Source of the DNA: Nocardia bovistercoris
Lineage (GTDB): Bacteria; Actinomycetota; Actinomycetes; Mycobacteriales; Mycobacteriaceae
Assembly: GCF_015674855.1 (NCBI RefSeq)
Contig: NZ_JADMLG010000010.1
Location: 186,001-250,000, forward strand
Direction: 5' to 3'
Length of the DNA: 64,000 nt
The notes below the pieces were generated by a model that saw only the letters and a program-made list of their open reading frames with translations, was not told where the DNA came from and did no database searches. Numbering within the stretch: position 1 is the first letter of the stretch; each line of letters opens with the position of its first letter. Position numbers and translations under genes: made by a program. Positions 15,801-23,906 of the stretch are shown one piece after another.

Positions 15801-18181
15801 GCGCCGTCGGCCCGGGGGGACTCACCCGCACCGCGCGCGCCGACCTGCAACAGTACGTGCAGCTGGTGCGGATGCTCGGCAAAGGAACCGGGACCCATGC
15901 CGCGCGCCACCGCGGCAATGTGCAACAGGCTCTGACCCGCTGCCGGGCAGCGGTTCCGGTGTGGATCATGCCGATCTACCGGATCGTGGAACAACTCGAC
16001 ATCGAGCCGGACATGTTCGACGTGATCGTCGTCGACGAGGCGTCGCAGGCGGGCCTGGAGTCGGTTTTCCTGCAGTACCTCGCGCCGCGCATCGTGGTCA
16101 TCGGCGACGACAAACAGGTGTCGCCGTCGGGGGTCGGCATCGAGCAGGTGCAGCTGCAACGGCTGGCCTCGCAGTATCTGTTCGATTTCCGGTTCCGCGC
16201 TTCCTGGGAGAACCCCAAGCACAGCCTTTTCGACGAAGCGCTGCTGCGTTTCGCCGGACGGCTGACCCTGGTCGAACATCGGCGCTGCGTTCCCGAGATC
16301 ATCGGGTTCTCGAACATGATCGCCTACGAACCGCACGGGGTGCGATTGGCGCCGGTCCGGATGTTCGGAAGTGACCGGTTGCCGCCGATCGAGGCGGTGT
16401 ATGTCGCCGACGGCGTCAGCAGAGGTGACAATGTCAACGAGCGGGAGGCCGAGCGGCTGGTCGAGCGCATCGTCGAATGTGTCGGGGATCCGGCGTACGC
16501 GGGCAAGACCTTCGGTGTCATCTCGCTACTCGGAAAGAAGCAAGCCAAACTCGTCTGGGACAAGGTGCTGCGGCGTCTCGCGCCGGAGGAGATCGCGCGC
16601 CGACAGCTGCGCTGCGGTGACGCCGCCGACTTCCAGGGCGCCGAACGCGACGTGATCTTCCTGTCGATGGTCAAATCCTCCGGGCCGGATTCGTTGCTGG
16701 TGGCACAGACCGGTGAGCAGGTGGTGCAGCGCTACAACGTCGCCGTGTCGCGCGCCCGAGATCAGCTGTGGCTGTTCCATTCGGTCGCCATCGAGGAATT
16801 GCGCAATCCCGAGGACCTGCGTTTTCGGCTTCTCGACTACTGTCGGACCGCGCGGCAATCGGGTGGCGCCCGTGTGACGATGCCGCGGCGGGTTGCCGAG
16901 GATCGTCCGGTCGCGCCTTTCGATTCCCTGTTCGAGCAGCAGGTTTTCAATCGTGTGGTGGATCGCGGATACCTGGTGACCGCACACGAGGACGCCACGG
17001 GTTACGACATGGACATGGTCGTCGTCGGTGGTCGCTCTCGGGTGGCGGTGCAATGCGATGGCGATACGGTCGAAGGGCCGGAGCAGTTCCAGTGGGAGAT
17101 CGCACGGCAACGTGATCTGGAACGATGCGGGTGGCCGTTCTTCCGGGTGCGGCGGTCGCGGTTCATCGCCGATCCGGAATCGGCGATGTCGCCACTGTGG
17201 CTGATGCTCGGCGAGCACGGTATCCATCCGGCGAGCGCGCAGGCTGCTCCCGCACTCGAAGAGTCGGCGGTGGCGAGCGCGAGTCCGGTGGTCCAGGACA
17301 TCGCGCGTCTCCCGGTTGAGGGCGTTGTGCGTTCGCCGGTTGAGGACGTTGTGCGCCCATCGGTCGAGGAGATTGCGCGCCCGCTGGTCGATGATGTTGG
17401 GCGTTCGTCGGTCGAGGACGTCGCGCGTGCGCGGGTCGGAGACGTTGCGCGTAAGCCGGTTGAGGAGATTGCGCGGTCTCCGGTATTCGACGAGGACCTG
17501 TCGGAGGAGTTCGCGGACGCGGCTGTCGAGGAATCCGCCGCGCTTCCCGAGCCGCGAGTTGGTCGGTCCACGCGGGATCGGGGACAGCGGGTCGGCGTCT
17601 CGAGGGAGGAGGAATCGGCGGCGGTGTCGGTTGCCGATGTGGCGGTCGCACCGAAAGTGGTTCCTTACGAGTCGTTCTCCGAGTTGGCGGCCCGACCGGA
17701 CGAGGTGGCCGACGACACGGTAGTGCACGATCTCGTGCGGATCGTCGGCGTCGAGGGGCCGGTGTGCGGCGGTCGCGTGCACGCGATCTATCTGCGCGGT
17801 CGCCCGGCCGCCGAGCACGATCGGCTGCGCGAAGCGGTGGATCGAGCATTGCGCGAAGCCGTGCGTGCCGCGGTGCTCGTGGACGAGGACCCACTCGATC
17901 TCGGTGACCCCGAGCGCTGGACCTATCGGCTCCCCGACCAACCCCATTTCCTGCCGAGGACGCTCGGTGCGCGACAGATCAGCCAGGTTCCCGCTCGGGA
18001 ACTCGCGGACGTCATGCGCAACTGCGGCGACCGGCTCGGGTGGACCGACAGAGCGGCGCTCATGCGCGCGGTCCTGAGCGAACTGGGCGAATCGGACCTG
18101 ACCGACGAGGCTGTCGCCGAGCTGGCCTTGGTGCTGCCGCTGGCCACGCGGCCGATCCCAGAGCCTCGGCCGGTGTCGTGA
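12833..18181 (+). CDS. Giant SF1 (DNA2/NAM7-type) helicase with Vsr/DUF559-like nuclease domain
   Basis: A 1782-residue protein. Walker A QGPPGTGKT lies at about residue 379 and Walker B VIVVDEASQ at about 1065. Motif III GDDKQVSPS is at about 1090, with FQGAERDVIFLS near 1262 and NVAVSRARDQLWLF near 1302. Between motifs I and II lies an approximately 650-residue helical insertion. Residues from about 1360 to 1470 form a DUF559/Vsr-type PD-(D/E)XK domain. It contains GYDMDMVVVG and VAVQCDGD, with Gln where Glu is usual in the ECDG motif. An eight-residue tandem repeat linker (about 1490-1553) then leads to a C-terminal domain similar in style to DUF3320. Such helicase-nuclease proteins are typical of defence islands and would unwind and cut foreign DNA. 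It begins at TTG with a strong ribosome binding site and ends seven bases from the convergent helicase. Confidence 0.87.
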   Translation: MGDGATVEPDAVMVDRGARLFEYLAQVQGIGSTRMSDLADSGSVTWLANLPGHHTVRYAPASDGPFLVVGKVQVEQPPAVDPRLAGLLAAADTEDPDREPTLRDRRHGAGGAQRAAHDPEIAALFDEWLARWRMWALRARPDVAAQQLYRHLYQCHVTLGVAAESQEAVLGVGCLSWSPEGHAAVRRHMLSVPVTVGFDADSGEVSVSVLTEAGVGGMSVELMEFLDSAKVCAPTGLREAERSARENDIDPLDRAAVGALVRRMVHSVDPAATYLDDMTAATATRTPVATYAPAVIVRPRGRRGLERLLGSIARRIRERRALPDGLRDLVDPDHVPAPVSDADDGAIVRDGTDCFLPLPLNDVQLRILDHVDNHAHTVVQGPPGTGKTHTAAALITHLLAQGKRVLVTAQTDRALEEVRGKLREEIRPLCVSVVGASRESFADLESAVRTISKMADDHDPKVSAARGEKARLRIADLRARRADVRQRLSRARELEVARHDVRGYRGTLSDIVVRHRAQARHHAWATDLLPARVDVPLPVDGAEVEQWRRLLLDETLRDPEVRAPALIRADELTSAHEMRGWFARRASAASRCRELEAAGRSSWAIGITELQPHVRAELRGLICEMDRVATEEESAREPWIRQAVADLRAGHAAQWHTRAEEIDALLRSAEGCAAEVGMTEVTVAGEDHGPLVALAEKLIAHLAENDAIKTNADGSPKIGFRTPRIVKEAAPLFERVRVDGRIPTTEAPLRIFCRAEEAIRLLHRLDAMWFGVLVPPPAAVTIGGRLAWHRDAHARIVRLTQFDGRLRAAGTTLREYGLAEPDWADARSVRWLLAAFDAVAAMDELRAADVPIEAVRSRLRGLRSDPGSTATIAAACAAIEHGDGDAYAAAVARLAVVDGARQRYGRLRALEARMSALPALRSAVEATPSDPKWAAHAAELSAAWDWVAVGGWLADESDAEVNDLFTALDDIESGLRAAATDLAVQKSWDRAVGPGGLTRTARADLQQYVQLVRMLGKGTGTHAARHRGNVQQALTRCRAAVPVWIMPIYRIVEQLDIEPDMFDVIVVDEASQAGLESVFLQYLAPRIVVIGDDKQVSPSGVGIEQVQLQRLASQYLFDFRFRASWENPKHSLFDEALLRFAGRLTLVEHRRCVPEIIGFSNMIAYEPHGVRLAPVRMFGSDRLPPIEAVYVADGVSRGDNVNEREAERLVERIVECVGDPAYAGKTFGVISLLGKKQAKLVWDKVLRRLAPEEIARRQLRCGDAADFQGAERDVIFLSMVKSSGPDSLLVAQTGEQVVQRYNVAVSRARDQLWLFHSVAIEELRNPEDLRFRLLDYCRTARQSGGARVTMPRRVAEDRPVAPFDSLFEQQVFNRVVDRGYLVTAHEDATGYDMDMVVVGGRSRVAVQCDGDTVEGPEQFQWEIARQRDLERCGWPFFRVRRSRFIADPESAMSPLWLMLGEHGIHPASAQAAPALEESAVASASPVVQDIARLPVEGVVRSPVEDVVRPSVEEIARPLVDDVGRSSVEDVARARVGDVARKPVEEIARSPVFDEDLSEEFADAAVEESAALPEPRVGRSTRDRGQRVGVSREEESAAVSVADVAVAPKVVPYESFSELAARPDEVADDTVVHDLVRIVGVEGPVCGGRVHAIYLRGRPAAEHDRLREAVDRALREAVRAAVLVDEDPLDLGDPERWTYRLPDQPHFLPRTLGARQISQVPARELADVMRNCGDRLGWTDRAALMRAVLSELGESDLTDEAVAELALVLPLATRPIPEPRPVS
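17300..17491 (+). repeat. Eight-copy 24-base coding tandem repeat
   Basis: Eight consecutive 24-base units encode an eight-residue repeat of the form (V/I)(V/A)R-x-x-V-(E/D)-(D/E), for example VVRSPVED and VVRPSVEE. It lies between the nuclease-like and C-terminal domains of the SF1 helicase and is probably a charged flexible or helical linker. Copies are imperfect, and the period keeps the reading frame. Confidence 0.9.
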
Positions 18182-18188
18182 CTCTCGT

Positions 18189-20357
18189 TCACAGCAACGC
18201 CGTCGGGGTCACCCCGCGAACAAAGGCGGCGATCTGCACCAGGCGTCGCGCGGGAACTCGCACCGGTCGGATGTCCGACATCAGGCCGTGTAGTCCGGCG
18301 AGCGGATCGGCGGCGTTGATCCACTCCGCGACCAGCCTCGACGCACGGTCCCGCTCGTTGGGCGTGCCACCGGTCGATACCGAGAGCAGCAGCAGATCCT
18401 CGAAATCGGTGTCGAGAGAGTAGAAGTGCAGCCGCGCCGCCGCGGCCGCGGCCTCGACCGCCGCCGCGAGTCCGGTCTGATCGGTCAGCCCGATGATGTC
18501 GCCGAGTTCTTCGGCGGTGCCGATGCCGCCTCGATCGGTGAGCGCCCCGCAGAATTCAGCGACGATTCCGGTGTCTCGTGCGGGCGAAACCTGCGGAGTC
18601 GAAAACTTCGGGGACGAAAACTCCGGGGACAGCGGCTGTTCGGCTGTTGCGGCCGACGGCGGTGTGAGCGTCGACCGACTGTTCGCGAGTAGCGCGGGAG
18701 TGGGACGCGCGGGAGCGGAACGTGCGGGGGTGGGAGGCGCGGCGGTAGGAGGCGCGGTCGGGTCGGGTGTGGCGCGATCCCGCGTGTCGGGACGGTTGCT
18801 GTCGGCGAGCCACCGTTCCAGGACGGCCGCCATCTCCGCCAGGTCGGCGGTGGACACTTCCTCGGCGATCGACGCGAGGTAGGCATCCTGTGCGCCCGCC
18901 TCGTCGCGCGGGTTCTCGGAGGTTCCCGGCAGGTGGGCGATGAGCAGGATCGGCGGTGACGTCGCGTCGGGACGCATGATCCGGCCGAGCCGATGGGCCA
19001 GTTGGCGTTCGGTCCGCGTGGTCGCGAGGACCACTCCCACTCGGAGGTCCGGTATGGCGACGGCTTGGTCGAGAACGCGGGATTCGACGATCGCCGACAG
19101 GTCGCCGTCGCGCAGTCGCCGAACGATCTCGTCGCGCTCGGACGCGCTCACACCGGCGCCGACGCGCGCGGCTCGCATTCCCGACTCGGTGAGCGCCTGG
19201 ACGACCTGGCCTGCCGAGGACGCCCGACCGGCGAACAGTACCGTGCGGGTTCGCGCGAGAGCGCGCACCGGCAGTTGCCTGACCAGCAGCATCTTCTGTT
19301 CGCAGTCGGCGAGGATCGCGTCGCGATCCATGACGGCGTCGAGATAGCGCGCGGCGATGCGCGCGCTCGGGCCGGTGGCGTCGGCCAGAAGTCTTGCGTA
19401 CGCGTCGAATTCACGCCGCGACGACTCGGGTGCGCCGTAGGTGCCGACCAGGGTGTCGGTGGCGCGCGCCATCCGTTCGTCGATGTGCTGGAGGCGCTGC
19501 GTTTCCCGTTCCCCGAGCCGGACGGCGACCCGCAGGACGCGCACCCGCGGGAGGATCGCCTCGCGAACCGCCCTCGGGTGGTCGCAGCCGTTGATCACCG
19601 CACCGAAGTAGGGGTGCACCACGGTTTCGATGATGTCGTCGTGGCGCTCGGCGGTGGTGGCCAGGCCGAGTCGCCATTCGTAGTGGTCGAGCAGAAGTTT
19701 CGGGTAGGCGCCCGCGGCGTAGTCCTGTATTTCATCGACCACCAGCGCGGACGCGCGCGCGGATTCGGTGTCGGGGCGGAGCTGGGCGGCGGCTTTGGCC
19801 GTGACCACCAGCACCTCACCCCGCGTCGGCAGCGATTCGGTCGACCCGCCGAGCCCGCCGACCGCGCGACCGGGCAGTGTCGTGCGCGTGGTCGCGATCC
19901 AGTGCTCCAGACGTGCCGCATCGGGCACCACGACGACCACTCGGTGTCCGTGGGCGAGTGCTTCGGCGACGGCCGCGATGCCGAGGACGGTCTTGCCCGT
20001 GCCGCGGACCGCTTCGACCACCGCGCGGTGGTCGTTCCCGCTCCAGGTCCGCAACGCTTCGTCCTGCCACGCCCGCAACGGCGGCCCGGCGTATACCTCG
20101 GCGTCCGATGTACGCGCGGCATGAGAGGAATCGAACCAGGATCGCACCGTGGCTTCGGAATCCGCTCGCACGGCCCACACGGGCGGCTGGTCGTCGAACT
20201 GCTCGAAGATGTCCTGGCGCCGGTAGAGCGCGCTGTTGACCACCGACCGGGTGATCCGAGGATCGGCGAGCGCGTTCGCGATCTGGGCCGCCGAGCATTT
20301 CGGATGTGCCAGCAAGTGCTCGGCGATCCGAAGAATATCCGTCACGTGCGCGTTCAC
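18189..20357 (-). CDS. SF2 DEAD-like helicase with Pro-rich linker
   Basis: A 722-residue helicase. An N-terminal winged-helix-like region (about residues 1-65) precedes Walker A RGTGKTVLGI at about residue 118. Motif II is the unusual DEIQD, and motif III-like LATTAE follows. The second RecA domain contains VLFAGRASSAGQVVQAL and ends with motif VI QLAHRLGRIMRPD. A linker rich in Pro, Ser, Ala and Thr (about residues 530-600) leads to a C-terminal domain of about 120 residues. The XPB/RAD25-like layout suggests DNA translocation. GTG is the chosen start, with GGGGGAAG immediately before it. The gene is convergent with the SF1 helicase (seven bases apart) and divergent from the gene at 20529. 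It is probably part of the same defence island. Confidence 0.82.
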   Translation of the reverse strand: MNAHVTDILRIAEHLLAHPKCSAAQIANALADPRITRSVVNSALYRRQDIFEQFDDQPPVWAVRADSEATVRSWFDSSHAARTSDAEVYAGPPLRAWQDEALRTWSGNDHRAVVEAVRGTGKTVLGIAAVAEALAHGHRVVVVVPDAARLEHWIATTRTTLPGRAVGGLGGSTESLPTRGEVLVVTAKAAAQLRPDTESARASALVVDEIQDYAAGAYPKLLLDHYEWRLGLATTAERHDDIIETVVHPYFGAVINGCDHPRAVREAILPRVRVLRVAVRLGERETQRLQHIDERMARATDTLVGTYGAPESSRREFDAYARLLADATGPSARIAARYLDAVMDRDAILADCEQKMLLVRQLPVRALARTRTVLFAGRASSAGQVVQALTESGMRAARVGAGVSASERDEIVRRLRDGDLSAIVESRVLDQAVAIPDLRVGVVLATTRTERQLAHRLGRIMRPDATSPPILLIAHLPGTSENPRDEAGAQDAYLASIAEEVSTADLAEMAAVLERWLADSNRPDTRDRATPDPTAPPTAAPPTPARSAPARPTPALLANSRSTLTPPSAATAEQPLSPEFSSPKFSTPQVSPARDTGIVAEFCGALTDRGGIGTAEELGDIIGLTDQTGLAAAVEAAAAAARLHFYSLDTDFEDLLLLSVSTGGTPNERDRASRLVAEWINAADPLAGLHGLMSDIRPVRVPARRLVQIAAFVRGVTPTALL

Positions 20358-20528
20358 CTTCCCCCGCTGTCACCGCGTGATCGCGTGTAAGCGTATCGTC
20401 CGCATACCGGTTTCGAGTGGAACGGACCGAGGGAAACGATCCGTACCTGTCGGCCGATTGTCGATGCGATGATGGTGACCTTCGCCGCACGCGGCGCACG
20501 GTGGTCGAGTAGTTGCGGAGGGGGCTGC

Positions 20529-23500
20529 GTGGCGGAATCGTTCCTGGCCCGGCAGGCCGGAGATGAGGAATTCCGGCTGGCCGAGGCGCTGCGGTCGGTG
20601 AAATTGTTCGTCGAGACCGGCTTGGACGCCGACGAGATCGCCCGTGCCCAGGAATTGTTCGGCAGGCTGGCGCGCGAGCGGGCGCGGCGCTTCGGGATAC
20701 GGTCGGTCATCGACCGGTATCCGGCGCTGACCTTGACGACTTTGATAGGCCACGCCGGACTGGCCTACGACCAGGGGAAGTACTGGGAAAGTTTCTGGGC
20801 GGTGGTCGATCTGACGCCGGAACCGGATTTCGAGGCGGCGCTGCGCACCCGGCTACGCGGCATGCTGCGCAAATTCGGAATGCGGGAATTCGATGATCTC
20901 GGCGCCCAGTACGTCCAGGTCTTGGCGGTGCACGCGGGTATTCCCGTGCACTGCCTGAACGATCTGGTCGAGGTGATCGAACAGCACATCGCGGCGGGAC
21001 GCGATCGTGACGGTGCGGCGCTGTTCGAATGGCTCACCGAACCCGGCATGGGTTACCGGATGGGGTCGCTCGATGTCCCCGTGCGCAATTTCCTCCGGTT
21101 CGGTGGCGAGGTGGCCGTCGACATCGTGGACCGGATCATCGAATTCGCCGAATACACCGTCGAACACCCCGATTTCACCAACGACCTCGGTCTGGACACC
21201 TCGACCACGGGCCTTCCCGACGCGTTGCTCGACGCGCTCATCGATCGGCTCCAGGAGCGTCCTTTCGGTTCGGAGGCAAGGGTTTCCGGGCCCGCCGAAG
21301 CGCGCGGGCGGCGCCCTGCGGTGGCCTACAATCGGATCGACGACGAGATCGTGATCGAGGTTCCCTATCCGAGCACGGCGCCGGAAACCCCGTGGCTGGT
21401 GTCGTTCGACGGCGACACCGTTCAGGTGTACGCCGAGCGACCGTGGGGCCTGTCCGACACCCGACTCTGCCCGCCTACGTCGGTGCCCGTACCGCGCCGC
21501 GTCCGACACGTCCTGCTCACCCATCCCGGTTCGGGGGCCAGACACACGCTGCCGGTGGTGGACAAGGACGAACCCCTGCTGCTGTTCGACGAGTACGGTC
21601 GCGCACTGTCGCGGCACACGGCGTTGCCGCGCGGTGAGGTGATCGCGGTCCATCCCGGTGACGCCGAATTGCTCGATGCCGATCGCGGCGCCCGAATCGC
21701 CGCGACCTCCGAATGCGTTCCGGTGGGTTGGCGCGGCTGGGTGGCGCGGGTGTGCGCGCTCGACGACGTCGACGGTGTCGTCCTGCGCCGCGACGGTTCC
21801 ACCGGTCCCGTCGTGCGCGCGGTGCGGGCGGTCGGCGCGGCGCGGCTGGAGCCTGCGACACCGCTGCCGGGGCTGAGTACGCGCAACGGTCTGCACGTCT
21901 ACGCCGAGCGACCCACGGTGCTGCTGCCGCCCGCCACCGCCGCGTCCGTCGTATGGTGGGTGCGCACTCGGCGTGCCGGGACCGTGGACTGGCTCACCGA
22001 CGAGGAATGGGAATCCTCGGACACCGAATCCTGCCTCGACCCGTTCGACGGGATCGAGTCCGGTCTGCTCGGGTTGTTCGACATCGTGGTCAGCGGCCCG
22101 CTCGGGTCCGATCTGCGGCATACCTTCTTCCTCGCCGAGGGTTTGGTCGTCGAGTACGACACGCCGTTCCGGGTGCCCGAACAGGACGGCATGTCGGAGT
22201 GCACCGCTGAACTTGTCGCGCTATCCCCGATGGCGGTGGACACCGAGAGGGTGCGATTCGACCGCTCGACGCGGGAAACCGAGGTGCGGGTCCGGTCTCG
22301 CGACCGGTCGGAGCGGTTGATACTGCGCCCGCCGCATGTCGAGTTGCGGGTCGACCCCGTGGGATCGGCCGCGCGGTGGCGCACCGCGGCGACGGTGCTG
22401 TCGGCCGAGGACATGACCGACGACGCTGTTGTGGCGGTGCGCGTACCCGGCGACGTCGAAGTCGATCTCGCCCTGGTCACGGCGACGGGGTCGGTCGCGC
22501 AGGTCGAGATCCCCGAGGTGCTGCGCGGCAACGTCTTCCAGGTCTCCACTCGCGTGTTCGCCGATACCGCGCGGGCGCTGCGCACGTCGACGCTGTCGGC
22601 GCGCGTCGACGTGGCGGCGGATGTCACTCGGCTGGTCAGCTTGGCGCGCATCCGCCCGACGCGGCTGTTCGCGGGCGTGCGCCTCGCGGGCTCGTCGCTG
22701 ATCTTCGACGGATTGGCGGGACCGGAGATGGCGGCGTTCGTGTGGGCCGACACGGCGCCGTGGCGGCCGCCGGAGCAGGTCGCGATCTCGGATGGAACCG
22801 CCTGTCTACCTGCGGAATTGACCGGTGCGGGCCCGCTGACCGTTCAGGTGTTCGTCGATGATCCGTGGTCGGTGATCACGTCGCCCGCGCGGCCCGACGA
22901 CACCGCGGTGCGGATGGAACAGCCGGGCTGGGTCGAGGACCCCGACCCCGCGCGCGCCCGCTTGTCCCGGTATCTCGCGGGGGCGGCGCCGCTGCCGCGT
23001 GACGGCATGGCGTTCGGTGCGATCTGGCCGGTTCTTGTGCGCGAGTTCGACGCGGCGCACGGGCGCGACCGGGTCGCCGACGGCCTGATCGAGGCGTTGT
23101 CCGTCGACCCGCGCGGCGCGGTGGAGGCATTGGCGGACAGCGCGATTCCGCAATCGGAGTTCCCGGCGTTGTTGATCCGCTCGGGACTCGTGGAGCGCGG
23201 CTTCGACTCCGTGGTGCGCGGTGAGCGGAACGCCCATCCGTGGCTCGGCTGCCTGATGGACATCGCGGATCTGCCGCTGCTGAAGCTGCGAACCTCGGCC
23301 GAGGCCGAACGCGCCGAAGTGGCGGGATATCTCGCGAGTCGCGGCGGCCCGTGGCTGACCGAACTGCTGTCCGGCAAGGTCGGCGACCCGCGGGTAGGCG
23401 TCCTCGACGCGAACACCTTGCGCATGACCGGGTTCGACGCGGTGCGCGTCGAAGAGCTGAAGTCGGCCTGCGAGATAATTCCCGGCGCGCTGCTCGACAT

Positions 23501-23906
23501 CGACACCAGATTCTCGGCGGTGTTCGACGCTTTCGGACAGCGGCAGGCATGGCAGCGCGATCCCGCCCTCGGCATCCTGACGAAGGCATCGGCCCCGGCG
23601 TTGGCGCTGCTGCACCGGGCCGCGCCGTTTGTCTACGGTGTCGTCGCCGCGCGCAACGAGGTGCTCACCGGGGTCGACACGACCGAACATCCGTGGCTGC
23701 TCATGTCCCTGCAATCGCTGCTGATGGCCGTCTCGGCCCGGCTCGCGGCGCGTGGCGTGTTGTCGCGCCCGTTCTCGCCGGAGACCCGCGGGGCCTGGGC
23801 GCGGCTGGCCGAACTGTGTCCCGCCCTTGTGGCGACCGACCTGCTCATCGCCGACGCGCTCGCCTGCTACCACATCCACAACGACCTGATCGGAGTCACC
23901 GCGTGA
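20529..23906 (+). CDS. Large unknown protein coupled to a DUF1998 helicase (DruH-like position)
   Basis: A 1125-residue protein of no recognised family. The GTG at 20529 follows GGAGGG at good spacing; earlier in-frame codons lack a ribosome binding site. Residues 1 to about 250 are helical. Residues of about 270-840 are rich in short beta strands, with repeated phrases such as VYAERP that suggest duplicated beta-sandwich units. The last 280 residues are helical. No catalytic motif was found. The stop overlaps the GTG of the DUF1998 helicase, so the two proteins are probably made in fixed ratio. A 1000-residue class unknown protein coupled to a DUF1998 helicase is the arrangement of Druantia type III (druH-druE). 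Homology to DruH is not shown, only position and size. Confidence 0.7.
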   Translation: MAESFLARQAGDEEFRLAEALRSVKLFVETGLDADEIARAQELFGRLARERARRFGIRSVIDRYPALTLTTLIGHAGLAYDQGKYWESFWAVVDLTPEPDFEAALRTRLRGMLRKFGMREFDDLGAQYVQVLAVHAGIPVHCLNDLVEVIEQHIAAGRDRDGAALFEWLTEPGMGYRMGSLDVPVRNFLRFGGEVAVDIVDRIIEFAEYTVEHPDFTNDLGLDTSTTGLPDALLDALIDRLQERPFGSEARVSGPAEARGRRPAVAYNRIDDEIVIEVPYPSTAPETPWLVSFDGDTVQVYAERPWGLSDTRLCPPTSVPVPRRVRHVLLTHPGSGARHTLPVVDKDEPLLLFDEYGRALSRHTALPRGEVIAVHPGDAELLDADRGARIAATSECVPVGWRGWVARVCALDDVDGVVLRRDGSTGPVVRAVRAVGAARLEPATPLPGLSTRNGLHVYAERPTVLLPPATAASVVWWVRTRRAGTVDWLTDEEWESSDTESCLDPFDGIESGLLGLFDIVVSGPLGSDLRHTFFLAEGLVVEYDTPFRVPEQDGMSECTAELVALSPMAVDTERVRFDRSTRETEVRVRSRDRSERLILRPPHVELRVDPVGSAARWRTAATVLSAEDMTDDAVVAVRVPGDVEVDLALVTATGSVAQVEIPEVLRGNVFQVSTRVFADTARALRTSTLSARVDVAADVTRLVSLARIRPTRLFAGVRLAGSSLIFDGLAGPEMAAFVWADTAPWRPPEQVAISDGTACLPAELTGAGPLTVQVFVDDPWSVITSPARPDDTAVRMEQPGWVEDPDPARARLSRYLAGAAPLPRDGMAFGAIWPVLVREFDAAHGRDRVADGLIEALSVDPRGAVEALADSAIPQSEFPALLIRSGLVERGFDSVVRGERNAHPWLGCLMDIADLPLLKLRTSAEAERAEVAGYLASRGGPWLTELLSGKVGDPRVGVLDANTLRMTGFDAVRVEELKSACEIIPGALLDIDTRFSAVFDAFGQRQAWQRDPALGILTKASAPALALLHRAAPFVYGVVAARNEVLTGVDTTEHPWLLMSLQSLLMAVSARLAARGVLSRPFSPETRGAWARLAELCPALVATDLLIADALACYHIHNDLIGVTA

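Noticed and set aside
17300..17491. Regular 24-base repeats considered as a CRISPR array
   Set aside because: Units are contiguous with no spacers and lie in frame within the helicase gene; they encode an eight-residue repeat.
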